Shown here one piece after another: positions 49,237-58,945 of a stretch of 64,000 nt of DNA. The stretch is from contig NZ_AFJI01000047.1 in NCBI RefSeq assembly GCF_000264785.1, forward strand, positions 44,311 through 108,310. Reading direction: 5' to 3'. Positions within the stretch are counted from its first letter, which is position 1, and each line of letters begins with the position of its first letter. A model generated the notes under the pieces. It had not been told where the DNA came from and did no database searches. It saw only the letters and a program-made list of their open reading frames with translations. The DNA comes from Edwardsiella ictaluri ATCC 33202. GTDB taxonomy: Bacteria > Pseudomonadota > Gammaproteobacteria > Enterobacterales > Enterobacteriaceae. The position numbers and the translations under genes were made by a program.

Positions 49237-49269
49237 CTCGGCGCTGATTAATCTTAAGAGAGAGTTAGT

Positions 49270-50127
49270 GTGAAAGCTGACAACCCCTTTGACCTACTTT
49301 TACCCGCAGCAATGGCCAAAGTGGCCGAAGATGCCGGTGTTTACAAAGCCACTAAGCACCCGCTAAAAACCTTTTATTTAGCGATCACCGCTGGTGTCTT
49401 CATTTCTATCGCCTTCACCTTTTACATCACCGTTACGACAGGAACTGCCACTGTTCCGTTTGGCCTGGCCAAGCTGGTGGGCGGTATCTGCTTCTCGCTC
49501 GGTTTGATGCTGGTCGTCGTCTGTGGCGCCGATCTGTTTACCTCTACCGTACTGATCGTGGTCGCCAAAGCCAGCGGCCGTGTCACCTGGAAACAACTGG
49601 GTTTAAACTGGCTGAATGTCTACGTCGGCAATCTGATCGGCGCGCTGTTTTTCGTGGCGCTGATGTGGTTTGCCGGCGAGTATATGGTTGCAAACGGCGG
49701 CTGGGGACTTAATGTGCTCCAAACAGCCGATCACAAGATGCACCACACCTTTGTTGAAGCCGTCTGCCTGGGCATTCTGGCTAACCTCATGGTCTGTCTG
49801 GCTGTATGGATGAGTTACTCCGGACGCAGTCTGATGGACAAAATGTTTGCCATGGTCCTACCGGTGGCCATGTTTGTTGCCAGTGGCTTTGAGCACAGCA
49901 TCGCAAACATGTTTATGATCCCCTTTGCTATCGTAATCAAAAATTTTGCAACGCCGGAGTTTTGGCAGGCAGTAGGCGCTGCACCGGAACAGTTCTCAAA
50001 CCTGACAGTAAGTCACTTTATTACGGCCAACCTGATCCCGGTCACGCTCGGGAATATCATCGGCGGTGGCCTGCTGGTGGGTCTGACATACTGGGTAATT
50101 TATCTGCGCGGCGGCGATAAGCATTAA
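49270..50127 (+). CDS. focA: Formate channel FocA
   Basis: FocA is a pentameric inner-membrane channel for formate export and re-uptake in mixed-acid fermentation. The 285-residue product (E. coli 285) starts with GTG, as in E. coli, giving KADNPFDLLLPAAMAKVAE. It has six membrane helices, the formate/nitrite-transporter motifs GGICFSLGLMLVVVCGADLF and NWLNVYVGNLIGA, and the pore histidine in SGFEHSIANMF near residue 209. It is 64 bases upstream of pflB in one operon. Confidence 0.97.
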   Translation: MKADNPFDLLLPAAMAKVAEDAGVYKATKHPLKTFYLAITAGVFISIAFTFYITVTTGTATVPFGLAKLVGGICFSLGLMLVVVCGADLFTSTVLIVVAKASGRVTWKQLGLNWLNVYVGNLIGALFFVALMWFAGEYMVANGGWGLNVLQTADHKMHHTFVEAVCLGILANLMVCLAVWMSYSGRSLMDKMFAMVLPVAMFVASGFEHSIANMFMIPFAIVIKNFATPEFWQAVGAAPEQFSNLTVSHFITANLIPVTLGNIIGGGLLVGLTYWVIYLRGGDKH

Positions 50128-50191
50128 TGTAATGTTTATCCCGAGCAGGGACGGGTTTACAAAGAAATCCACACTAGAAGGTAGGTGTTAA

Positions 50192-52474
<2,283 letters not shown>

Positions 52475-52503
52475 TTCCCTGACCGCGTAAAATGGCATAA
52501 AAT

Positions 52504-52531
52504 AAAGGCTCCACCCCGGTGGGGCCTTTTT
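52504..52531 (+). terminator. Terminator of focA-pflB
   Basis: AAAGGCTCCACC and GGTGGGGCCTTT pair (one G-T) around a short CC loop, followed by a run of T (52527-52531). It lies 30 bases after the pflB stop, so pflA is transcribed mainly from its own promoter in 52532-52735. Confidence 0.88.
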
Positions 52532-52735
52532 ATCATCCGGAGTCAGGCACAGACTAAACTATCCAAAAAACAACAGGATTGACTGTTTTGCCGGGTCGCT
52601 CTCTGGCACGCTGACGCCAAGGGATACCGGGCAAAACAGTTACTACCATCGGGACAGGGCGCTATCCACATATCGGCCTGCCTCATATGGTTTTATGACT
52701 GCTATTGATCAGTCAATTTTGGAGATAACCCCGCA

Positions 52736-53476
52736 ATGTCAGTAACAGGTCGCATCCACTCGTTCGAATCCTGCGGTACCGTTGACGGCCCAGGCATCCG
52801 CTTTATCACCTTCTTCCAGGGCTGCCTGATGCGCTGCCTGTATTGCCATAACCGCGACACCTGGGATACCCACGGCGGCAAAGAGGTCACCGTAGAAGAA
52901 CTGATGAAAGACACCGTCACCTACCGCCACTTTATGAATGCCTCCGGCGGCGGCGTGACGGCCTCCGGCGGCGAAGCCATGCTGCAGGCCGAGTTTGTGC
53001 GCGACTGGTTCCGCGCCTGTCAGGCCGAGGGCATCCACACCTGCCTGGACACCAACGGCTTCGTTCGCCGTTACGATCCGGTCATTGATGAGCTGCTGGA
53101 CGTCACCGACCTGGTGATGCTCGACCTCAAGCAGATGAACGACGATATCCATAAGAATCTGGTCGGTGTCTCCAACCATCGCACCCTGGAGTTTTGCCGC
53201 TACCTGGCCAAACGCAACCAGAAAACCTGGATCCGCTACGTGGTGGTCCCGGGCTGGTCAGACGATGAGGCCTCGGCGCGCCTGCTGGGCGAATTCACCA
53301 AGGATATGAAGAATATCGAAAAGATAGAACTGCTGCCCTACCATGAGCTTGGCAAGCACAAGTGGGAAGCGATGGGGGAAACCTATCAGCTGGGCGACGT
53401 GAAGCCCCCCTCCCGCGAGATCATGGAGAAGGTTAAAGGCATTCTGACCGAGTATGGTCACAAGGTTATCTATTAA
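52736..53476 (+). CDS. pflA: Pyruvate formate-lyase activating enzyme
   Basis: PflA is a radical-SAM enzyme that abstracts hydrogen from the PflB glycine to make the active radical. The 246-residue product (E. coli 246) has the radical-SAM cluster motif CLMRCLYC (CX3CX2C, about 30-37), the GGE-type motif [15 protein letters not shown] (about 68-82) and the substrate-binding [16 protein letters not shown]. It begins [20 protein letters not shown]. It has its own upstream region and serves pflB. Confidence 0.98.
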   Translation: MSVTGRIHSFESCGTVDGPGIRFITFFQGCLMRCLYCHNRDTWDTHGGKEVTVEELMKDTVTYRHFMNASGGGVTASGGEAMLQAEFVRDWFRACQAEGIHTCLDTNGFVRRYDPVIDELLDVTDLVMLDLKQMNDDIHKNLVGVSNHRTLEFCRYLAKRNQKTWIRYVVVPGWSDDEASARLLGEFTKDMKNIEKIELLPYHELGKHKWEAMGETYQLGDVKPPSREIMEKVKGILTEYGHKVIY

Positions 53477-53538
53477 GCCTGGTACACTCCCGGCGCGACG
53501 CCGACGGCGCCGCGTCTCTCTCTGACCCGATAGCCTGC

Positions 53539-54150
53539 TTAATGCGTCAGCATCTGCACAAACTGGCGGCTAATATGCAGCAGCATATCGCGATCGCTCC
53601 CCGCCTTAGCCTGCATGGCCAGCCCCTTTTCGAAGGCCAGGATCAGCGTCGCCGTCTCCTGTGGCGTACCCGCGCCATGGATCTCACCGTGTTCAATCCC
53701 CTGCGCCACCATCATGCAGAATTCGTTGAAAAAGGCAAGCCCGGCACTATACAGACCGGTAAAGACCGCCGGAGGCTTTTTGTGGTAGGTGAACAACTCA
53801 AACAGCAGCATGCAGCCGCGCGGATAGCCAGGCTGGGTGATCACCTCGACAAAGCGGGTTAAAAACAGCTCCAGCCGGGCCGGAACCGACAGCCCCGGCA
53901 TCTCGATGCTGGCGATCACCTGGCTCAGGTATTGCGAGACATAACGCTCCATCACCAGCGCAAACACCTGCTCCTTAGTGCCAAATGAAGCATACAGCGT
54001 CGGTGGGTTAATCCCCGCACACTTCACGATTTCGGCGATAGAGGTTCCCTCATAGCCCTGCATCCAGAAAAGATGCAGCAGCTTATCCAATACCTGCTCA
54101 CGCTCAAACCTCTGTGGCCGCCCTGCCTTTTTATTGCTGTGCTCTTTCAT
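53539..54150 (-). CDS. TetR/AcrR-family repressor of the redox operon
   Basis: The start at 54150 (MKEHSNKKAGRPQRFEREQV) gives 203 residues. The N-terminal helix-turn-helix (about 17-63) includes FWMQGYEGTSIAEIVKCAGINPPTLYASFGTKEQVF, close to the TetR consensus. The C-terminal ligand domain contains PRGCMLLFEL. There are three cysteines, at about 44 (in the DNA-binding domain), 113 and 145. TetR regulators of this kind, such as NemR, sense oxidants or electrophiles through cysteine. It is divergent from the DUF417/thioredoxin/CcdA genes, and the shared region has two copies of an inverted repeat that would be its operators. The inducer is unknown. Confidence 0.9.
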   Translation of the reverse strand: MKEHSNKKAGRPQRFEREQVLDKLLHLFWMQGYEGTSIAEIVKCAGINPPTLYASFGTKEQVFALVMERYVSQYLSQVIASIEMPGLSVPARLELFLTRFVEVITQPGYPRGCMLLFELFTYHKKPPAVFTGLYSAGLAFFNEFCMMVAQGIEHGEIHGAGTPQETATLILAFEKGLAMQAKAGSDRDMLLHISRQFVQMLTH

Positions 54151-54168
54151 TTTTACCCTGCGTATCGA

Positions 54169-54192
54169 TTTTTGTATCGATGAATACAAAAA
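54169..54192. promoter_or_regulatory. Operator 1 of the TetR regulator (predicted)
   Basis: TTTTTGTAT (54169-54177) and ATACAAAAA (54184-54192) form a perfect 9-bp inverted repeat with a six-base spacer (CGATGA). It lies just upstream of the -35 of the redox operon and 18 bases from the TetR gene start, suited to autoregulation and repression. A further GTATCGAT half-copy begins at 54162. Confidence 0.8.
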
Positions 54193-54195
54193 CAC

Positions 54196-54226
54196 TTGAC
54201 TCAACTTTCCAATACCACAATATTAT
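54196..54226 (+). promoter_or_regulatory. Predicted promoter of the redox operon
   Basis: TTGACT (54196-54201) is a good -35. An AT-rich -10 follows (AATATT at 54219-54224 with a 17-base spacer, or TATTAT two bases further). Operator 1 abuts the -35 and operator 2 covers the expected start site, so a repressor bound at either would block polymerase. Confidence 0.65.
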
Positions 54227-54227
54227 A

Positions 54228-54245
54228 TTGTATCGAACATTACAA
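54228..54245. promoter_or_regulatory. Operator 2 of the TetR regulator (predicted)
   Basis: TTGTAT-CGAACA-TTACAA repeats the core of operator 1 (TTGTAT-CGATGA-ATACAA), including the CGA at the start of the spacer, with one arm mismatch. Its centre is 56 bases from that of operator 1, and it lies over the expected transcription start and 12 bases before the start codon of the first gene. Confidence 0.75.
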
Positions 54246-54257
54246 AAAGGTGGAATT

Positions 54258-54722
54258 ATGAATTCATGCAAATCCAGCGGACGGCGCGGCTATCTGATCG
54301 GCCTGTGGGCAACGGCACTGATCCTGATTTGGCTCGGCATCTTCAAATTTACACCAACCGAAGCCGATGCAATCAAGCCACTGGTAGAACACCATTTTCT
54401 GATGGGCTGGCTGTATGGCGTATTCAGCGTCCAGACCGTCTCCAACCTGATCGGTCTGAGCGAAATCGTGGTGGGCGTCGCGCTGCTGATCGGTATCACG
54501 CGACCGCACATCGGCTTCTGTGCCGGGATTGCCGCCAGCGTAATTTTCCTGGTCACCCTGAGCTTCATGTTTACCACTCCGGGCGTATTCAAGGTGGTCG
54601 ACGGAGTGCCGGTAACCGAGTTTTTCCTGTTTAAGGATCTGGCATTCCTGGGCATCAGCCTGAGTATTGCCGAGCGCAGCCGTGCGGCGATGCAGACCCC
54701 GACGACCGCGGAGGTAGCATAA
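54258..54722 (+). CDS. RclC/YkgB-like (DUF417) inner-membrane protein
   Basis: The start at 54258 (MNSCKSSGRRGYLIG) has AAGGTGG seven bases upstream and gives 154 residues; a longer frame running back through the operators is rejected. It has four hydrophobic segments (about 13-30, 50-72, 77-105, 122-138). IWLGIFKFTPTEADAIKPLV and IGLSEIVVGVALLIG match the DUF417 family, whose E. coli member YkgB is RclC of the reactive-chlorine-resistance operon. It is shorter than YkgB (197), lacking a middle insertion. The stop overlaps the next start (TAATG). It leads a four-gene operon. Its function is inferred from RclC. Confidence 0.85.
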   Translation: MNSCKSSGRRGYLIGLWATALILIWLGIFKFTPTEADAIKPLVEHHFLMGWLYGVFSVQTVSNLIGLSEIVVGVALLIGITRPHIGFCAGIAASVIFLVTLSFMFTTPGVFKVVDGVPVTEFFLFKDLAFLGISLSIAERSRAAMQTPTTAEVA

Positions 54723-55099
54723 TGAAAACCCTGAGCACCCTACTGTTTATTCCCGCCCTGCTGCTGTCAGCGGCCGTTCAGGCCGCCAGCGTAGAGCCCT
54801 ATAGCGACGCCGCCTTTACCCAGGCACAGGCCAGCGGCGCGCCGGTGCTGATTGACGTCTACGCCGACTGGTGTCCGGTTTGCAAACGACAGGAGCGTGA
54901 ACTCACGCCATTGTTTGCCCAGCCGACACAGCGCGATCTGCGCGTCTTTAAGGTCAACTTCGATACCCAAAAGACGGCGCTGCAGCAGTTTCGCGTCAGC
55001 CAGCAAAGCACCCTGATCCTCTATCGTCACGGTCAGGAGATCCGCCGCAGCATTGGCGAAACGTCGCCCAGCGCGCTCTCAGAGTTTCTGGGCCGCTGA
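54722..55099 (+). CDS. Exported thioredoxin-fold protein with CPVC motif
   Basis: The 125-residue precursor has a signal peptide (1-21, ending AVQA), so the mature protein is periplasmic. The active site is WCPVCK (Cys51, Cys54) in the context VLIDVYADWCPVCKRQE, typical of reductant-delivering thioredoxin-like domains such as DsbD-gamma. The residue before the Thr in QQSTLIL is Ser where classic thioredoxins have the cis-Pro. It begins at the stop of the DUF417 gene and precedes the CcdA-like gene by nine bases. It probably receives electrons from the CcdA-like protein, together acting as a split DsbD. Confidence 0.9.
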   Translation: MKTLSTLLFIPALLLSAAVQAASVEPYSDAAFTQAQASGAPVLIDVYADWCPVCKRQERELTPLFAQPTQRDLRVFKVNFDTQKTALQQFRVSQQSTLILYRHGQEIRRSIGETSPSALSEFLGR

Positions 55100-55108
55100 G
55101 GACATCCC

Positions 55109-55837
55109 ATGGAGATAAGCCTGCTGACACTGGGATTCAGCCTGCTGGCCGGCATGCTGACGACCCTCTCCCCCTGCGTCCTGCCGATCCTGCCTATCGT
55201 GGCCTCATCGGCGATGGATCGCAGCCGCTGGGGGCTGCTGTTCCTTGCCGCCGGTATGGCCGTGGCGTTTACCCTGACCGGCGTGCTCGTCGCCTCGCTG
55301 GGCTTCAGCCTGGGATTTGACGGCCGTACGCTGCGCTACGGCGCCGCCCTGCTGATGCTACTGGTCGCACTGTGGCTATTGAACCGCCGGATACAGGCCT
55401 GGATGAGCCTGAAAACCAGCGCATTGACTGGACACGGGCAGACCTGGCTCAGCGCCTTTCAACCGCGCTCCGCCGCCGGACAGCTGATCGTCGGACTACT
55501 GCTGGGACTGGTCTGGACCCCTTGTATCGGTCCAACCTTGGGCGCCGCCATCGCCCTGGCCAGCCGCGGCGAAAGTCTGCTCAGCGTCAGCGTCGTCATG
55601 CTGGTGTTTAGCCTCGGCGCGCTGGTGCCGCTGATGGCGATCGGTATGCTATCGCGCCGATTTTTCCTGCAGCGCCGCGCTAAGCTGGTGCAGCTGGGGG
55701 AGTCCGGCCGCAAGATCATGGGCTGGAGCCTGCTCACCGTCGGACTGCTGGTGCTGAGTGGCCTGGATAAAACCCTGGAGAAATGGCTCATCGTGCTGTC
55801 TCCGGAGTGGCTCATTAACCTGACTACAGCGCTGTAA
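55109..55837 (+). CDS. CcdA/DsbD-type transmembrane electron-transfer protein
   Basis: The 242-residue protein has about six membrane helices and the two conserved cysteines of the CcdA/DsbD-beta family, in LSPCVLPILPI (Cys23) and WTPCIGP (Cys139). These shuttle electrons from cytosolic thioredoxin to periplasmic partners. It is a free-standing module rather than a full DsbD. Its natural partner is the secreted CPVC protein encoded just upstream. It lies between that gene and the RclB-like gene. Cytochrome c maturation is an alternative role for the family, but no ccm genes are near. Confidence 0.92.
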   Translation: MEISLLTLGFSLLAGMLTTLSPCVLPILPIVASSAMDRSRWGLLFLAAGMAVAFTLTGVLVASLGFSLGFDGRTLRYGAALLMLLVALWLLNRRIQAWMSLKTSALTGHGQTWLSAFQPRSAAGQLIVGLLLGLVWTPCIGPTLGAAIALASRGESLLSVSVVMLVFSLGALVPLMAIGMLSRRFFLQRRAKLVQLGESGRKIMGWSLLTVGLLVLSGLDKTLEKWLIVLSPEWLINLTTAL

Positions 55838-55895
55838 TCACGTATTGGCTGATTAAGACAATGCTATTGACCTGCAAAAACAAAAAGGAAATCCG

Positions 55896-56165
55896 ATGAA
55901 AACCTATACTATCGCAACCACCCTGGCCCTGCTGCTCAGCGCCACCTCCGCTTTCGCCGCCAGCCAGATCGATGCCCGTCAGGCCATGGATCAGCAGCGT
56001 ATCGGCGCCGTACGGATCCAGATCCCCAACGGCACGCTGGAGCAGGCCGTCGATGCCTTGGCGCAGAAAACCACGCAGCAGGGGGGAAACTACTTCCAGA
56101 TCACCTCGATAGGCTCTACCGGCATGGGTAGCAATACCACTGCAACCGCTGAAATTTATAAATAG
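55896..56165 (+). CDS. RclB-like small periplasmic protein
   Basis: The 89-residue precursor has a signal peptide (1-22, ending AFA) and a mature part of about 67 residues with no cysteine. The ending FQITSIGSTGMGSNTTATAEIYK resembles the C-terminus of E. coli RclB (YkgI), a small periplasmic protein of the reactive-chlorine operon, and the wider YhcN/BhsA (DUF1471) stress proteins. AAGGAAA precedes the start. It follows the CcdA-like gene by 58 bases and is followed by a terminator, so it is the last gene of the operon. The match to RclB is short and should be taken as likely, not certain. Confidence 0.75.
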   Translation: MKTYTIATTLALLLSATSAFAASQIDARQAMDQQRIGAVRIQIPNGTLEQAVDALAQKTTQQGGNYFQITSIGSTGMGSNTTATAEIYK

Positions 56166-56179
56166 CATTTTCTGTGGGA

Positions 56180-56203
56180 GGCCTCCTTTCCGGAGGCCAT
56201 TTT
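56180..56203 (+). terminator. Terminator of the redox operon
   Basis: GGCCTCC (56180-56186) and GGAGGCC (56192-56198) form a 7-bp stem with a five-base loop, followed by ATTTT. It lies 15 bases after the RclB-like gene and closes the operon. Confidence 0.85.
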
Positions 56204-56581
56204 CCCCGCAGGCCCAATCGATACTCGATATAGCATTTATCATGCTATTTAGGTTACGTTTAGGATATTCATCGCACATAATCTCTTTTTGTTGAATTAT
56301 TACGCTAATATAATGGCGATAATTTAAGTAATGTAATGAGATAGTCGCGATTATTAGAAATTCTTCTAGTCAGTGACTTCTATGACCTGAGTCGATACAC
56401 TGCTTTTACACCGCAAGAGATTAAGCATTATTAATCAATCTATTACGTGTGATGTATCGTTATTTTAATGCTGAACTTGTACCCACGCCTCATTGTCACT
56501 GCGACTGTAGACGGCTCAATGAAATTATCATTAGGGACAGCATAGATAATTATTTCAGGTACAAGGTTACCGGAGGATTTT
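56204..56581. other. AT-rich gap before the IIA-like gene
   Basis: No gene is seen in about 380 bases. The stretch 56220-56480 is clearly richer in A and T than the surrounding coding DNA and contains several possible -10 hexamers (for example TAATAT near 56307 and TATGAT-like words). It probably holds the promoter of the gene at 56582 and may be horizontally acquired spacer. Confidence 0.5.
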
Positions 56582-57034
56582 ATGTCTATTGATGCAACTC
56601 TCGACCAACGCTGGCAGTATTGCCATCAGCCGCTGAGCTGGCGCCATGCCATCCATCTTGCCTGTCAACCGCTGATCAGCGATAAGAAGATTAGCGCCCA
56701 TTATCCGCTGCACATCATCGACTCACTGAAACGGGGCAAGCAGGATTTCATGGTACGCGAAGGTGTGATGCTGGTATTCGCCCAACCGCAGCATGGGGTA
56801 CTCAGTGAGAAGGGGGAAGCATCCGTACTCAAGTGTGATAAACCGGTCGTCATGCCAGATGGAGCTGAAGTGACCCTGATTATCACGCTCTCCGCCGGGA
56901 CGCAGCAGGCACTGTATGATTTGCACGGCCGGATCGAAAACTGGCTGGAGATCAACAACGGCTTCGAGCTGTTCACCCAGGCAACCAGCCAGAACATGCT
57001 GGGGGCCCGAATTCAGGCCACGCTGCTGCGCTGA
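56582..57034 (+). CDS. PTS EIIA-like protein lacking the active-site histidine
   Basis: The 150-residue product has the pattern of a type-2 PTS EIIA domain (ascorbate/mannitol class): WRHAIHLACQPLISDKKISAHYPLHIIDSL, then EGVMLVFAQPQHGV, and a C-terminal region ending NMLGARIQATLLR. In UlaC-type domains the middle motif reads GLAMPHARPECG; aligned without gaps, the phosphorylated His is Phe here. It therefore cannot take phosphate from HPr by the normal route. AGGAT precedes the ATG, and it stands alone, with no PTS permease nearby. A regulatory or degenerate IIA is most likely. Confidence 0.75.
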   Translation: MSIDATLDQRWQYCHQPLSWRHAIHLACQPLISDKKISAHYPLHIIDSLKRGKQDFMVREGVMLVFAQPQHGVLSEKGEASVLKCDKPVVMPDGAEVTLIITLSAGTQQALYDLHGRIENWLEINNGFELFTQATSQNMLGARIQATLLR

Positions 57035-57081
57035 CAGCAGAACCCTGTCCCACCACGCGGGTGGGTCTATGCCGCACCATA

Positions 57082-57112
57082 AAGACACCCTGAGCCCTGC
57101 GCAGGGTGTCTT
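57082..57112. terminator. Bidirectional terminator between the IIA-like gene and ycaD
   Basis: AAGACACCCTG (57082-57092) and CAGGGTGTCTT (57102-57112) form an 11-bp stem with a nine-base loop between the convergent genes. Short T runs are present on both sides. Confidence 0.85.
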
Positions 57113-57115
57113 GCT

Positions 57116-58261
57116 TTAGGCCGTCGGCAGCGCGGAGTGTCCTTCGGGGCGTCGCCACAACATCAGCCAATAGCACAGCGCAATCACAGCGATTATCACA
57201 AACATCCAGCGATCGGAGAAATGCTGCATCAACAGCGCCACCAGCGTAGGTCCGGCCAAGCTACCCAGGGTATAGCTTATCAGCAGCACCTGATTCATCA
57301 CCACCAGCTCATGGCGATCGGCCCGCTCACACGCCCACGACATGGCGACAGGGTAAAGAGTAAACCCGGCCCCGCCCAAAATAACCAGCGCAGCCATCGC
57401 CCCCTGTGGCGTCGACAGCATTACCAGACAGCTGAGGATCAGCAGCATAACCTGTGCCCGCAGCACCCGCAGGCGGCCATAGCGATCGGCCAGGCGCCCT
57501 ACCGGCCACTGGCCGAGGATCCCCGCGCTGACCAGCAGCGCCATCCAATAGCCAATGCGGGCATCGCTGATCCCCTGATGGCTCAGATACAGCGGCAGTA
57601 GCCCATACAGGGTGCCCAGTATCGCCCCGGAAACAACGCAGCCGCTCACCCCCAGCCAGACGCTGCGACGGCGTAGAAGCGGCCAGATCGCCAGCACCGT
57701 ATGCCGCGGCTGAGGCTGCTCGATACGGGCAAAACACAGCGGCAGCATCGCCACCACCATCAGTGCCGTCGTCCCGGGGATCACCCTCAGCAGCGCCGTC
57801 GAGATCACCCCCAGCGCCAGCTGCCCCAGTACGGTGCCCAGATAGTAGATAGTCATATAGGCCGCCAGCAGCTGCCCCCGGTTAGCGTTGCTACCGCTGC
57901 GCAGCAGGGCACTCTCGACGATCACCCAGATCATGGCACAGCCGATCCCGGCCAGGAAACGCCACAGGAGCCAACCCCAGAATTCACTGGCGATCCCCAG
58001 CGCCGCCGTCGAGGCGGCAAACAGCAGGCAGGCGTAGTAGTAGCTCTGATTGAAGCCACGCCACAGGATCACGCGCCCGGTGACCAGCGTCCCGACCAGA
58101 TTGCCAAGAAAATAGGCTGAGCCCACCACCCCGACCTGCCACGTCACCAGGTGCTGCTGATCCAGCCACAGCGGCACCAGCGTATTGAGTAAGGCCATGG
58201 CAACCGTCAGCAGTAGTAGCCCGCAGAGCAGCAGCAGCACCGGGCGAGAGAGCGAGAGCAT
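57116..58261 (-). CDS. ycaD: MFS-family transporter YcaD
   Basis: The 381-residue protein (E. coli YcaD 382) is a twelve-helix major facilitator with [17 protein letters not shown] as the loop signature between helices 8 and 9, and strong similarity throughout (for example [20 protein letters not shown] and [15 protein letters not shown] segments). The substrate is unknown. It sits between the IIA-like gene and the dms operon, as ycaD lies next to dms/ycaC in E. coli. It is monocistronic. Confidence 0.94.
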   Translation of the reverse strand: MLSLSRPVLLLLCGLLLLTVAMALLNTLVPLWLDQQHLVTWQVGVVGSAYFLGNLVGTLVTGRVILWRGFNQSYYYACLLFAASTAALGIASEFWGWLLWRFLAGIGCAMIWVIVESALLRSGSNANRGQLLAAYMTIYYLGTVLGQLALGVISTALLRVIPGTTALMVVAMLPLCFARIEQPQPRHTVLAIWPLLRRRSVWLGVSGCVVSGAILGTLYGLLPLYLSHQGISDARIGYWMALLVSAGILGQWPVGRLADRYGRLRVLRAQVMLLILSCLVMLSTPQGAMAALVILGGAGFTLYPVAMSWACERADRHELVVMNQVLLISYTLGSLAGPTLVALLMQHFSDRWMFVIIAVIALCYWLMLWRRPEGHSALPTA

Positions 58262-58372
58262 GGAAGAGTGACCGCACAGACAGACAAAGTGTGCGCATCA
58301 TGCCACCGGTGACAAAAATGTCAATGGCTCGTTAATTACTCAGCAGCGGTCAGCCAGCGGACGGGCACTGCG

Positions 58373-58945
58373 TTACCCTCTCCCGCGCGCGACGGCGGCA
58401 ACCAGCTGCAAATGGCCATCGTGACAGGCGATTTTGCACTGGCCACAGCCATCGCAGACGCTCTCCTCAAGCTGCGGCAGTCCCGCGTCGTCGAAGTGCA
58501 GCGCCTGCCGGGGGCAGGCCCGCTGACACAGGCGACACCCAGAGTAACGGCCCAGGCAGTGTGGGCCAACCTGCGGGCGCCAGGCGGTATCCGCGGGGAA
58601 CCACGGCTGCAGCGCCCCTGTGGGGCAGGCGTCGACACAGGCCCGGCAGCGCTGCGTGTCGCAGGCGCAAAAGGCGATATCCAGCCAGGCGCGCCCTTCG
58701 TGCAGAGCGATGAGTCCATAGGGGCAGGCTGCGACGCACTCCCCGCAGCCATCGCAGCTGGCCAAGAAGGCCGCCTCCGCCAGCGCATAAGGCGGCCTCC
58801 CCGCGGCCCGGCATTCGGCGATCCGCGCTGCCTGCCGCTGCGCTTGGCGCCCTCCCCCCAGCAGACCGCGCAGCAGGCCACGCCGGCTGACGTGACGGTG
58901 CATCATCCAGGCGCGATAGTAGCGTTCGTCGCGACGGCCGCCCAT
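58373..58945 (-). CDS. NapF-like ferredoxin-type protein
   Basis: The start at 58945 overlaps the dmsD stop as TGATG and gives 190 residues. An RRGLLRGLLGG segment near residue 20 looks like the N-terminus of NapF. Four Fe-S motifs follow: CDGCGECVAACPYG, CRACVDACP, GCRLCQRACP and CDGCGQCKIACHDG. NapF helps mature periplasmic nitrate reductase in the cytosol; here the gene is the last of a dms operon, so it likely helps mature DmsA or deliver its cofactor or electrons. The alternative starts at 58906/58903 would give a more typical NapF length. Confidence 0.85.
   Translation of the reverse strand: MGGRRDERYYRAWMMHRHVSRRGLLRGLLGGGRQAQRQAARIAECRAAGRPPYALAEAAFLASCDGCGECVAACPYGLIALHEGRAWLDIAFCACDTQRCRACVDACPTGALQPWFPADTAWRPQVGPHCLGRYSGCRLCQRACPRQALHFDDAGLPQLEESVCDGCGQCKIACHDGHLQLVAAVARGRG

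Larger units (their letters stand above)
48840..49269 (+). promoter_or_regulatory. ycaO-focA intergenic and focA-pflB control region
   Basis: The 430-base gap has a GC-rich left half with a tandem duplication (48922-48963) and an AT-rich right half with many A/T runs (49000-49150), typical of the multi-promoter focA-pfl region controlled by ArcA and FNR. An FNR-like site and an extended -10 are annotated separately. No gene is seen; a short frame across the tandem repeat is spurious. Confidence 0.7.

Noticed and set aside
54114..54257. 48-codon N-terminal extension of the DUF417 protein
   Set aside because: It would run through both operators and the promoter; the internal ATG has AAGGTGG and fits the family.
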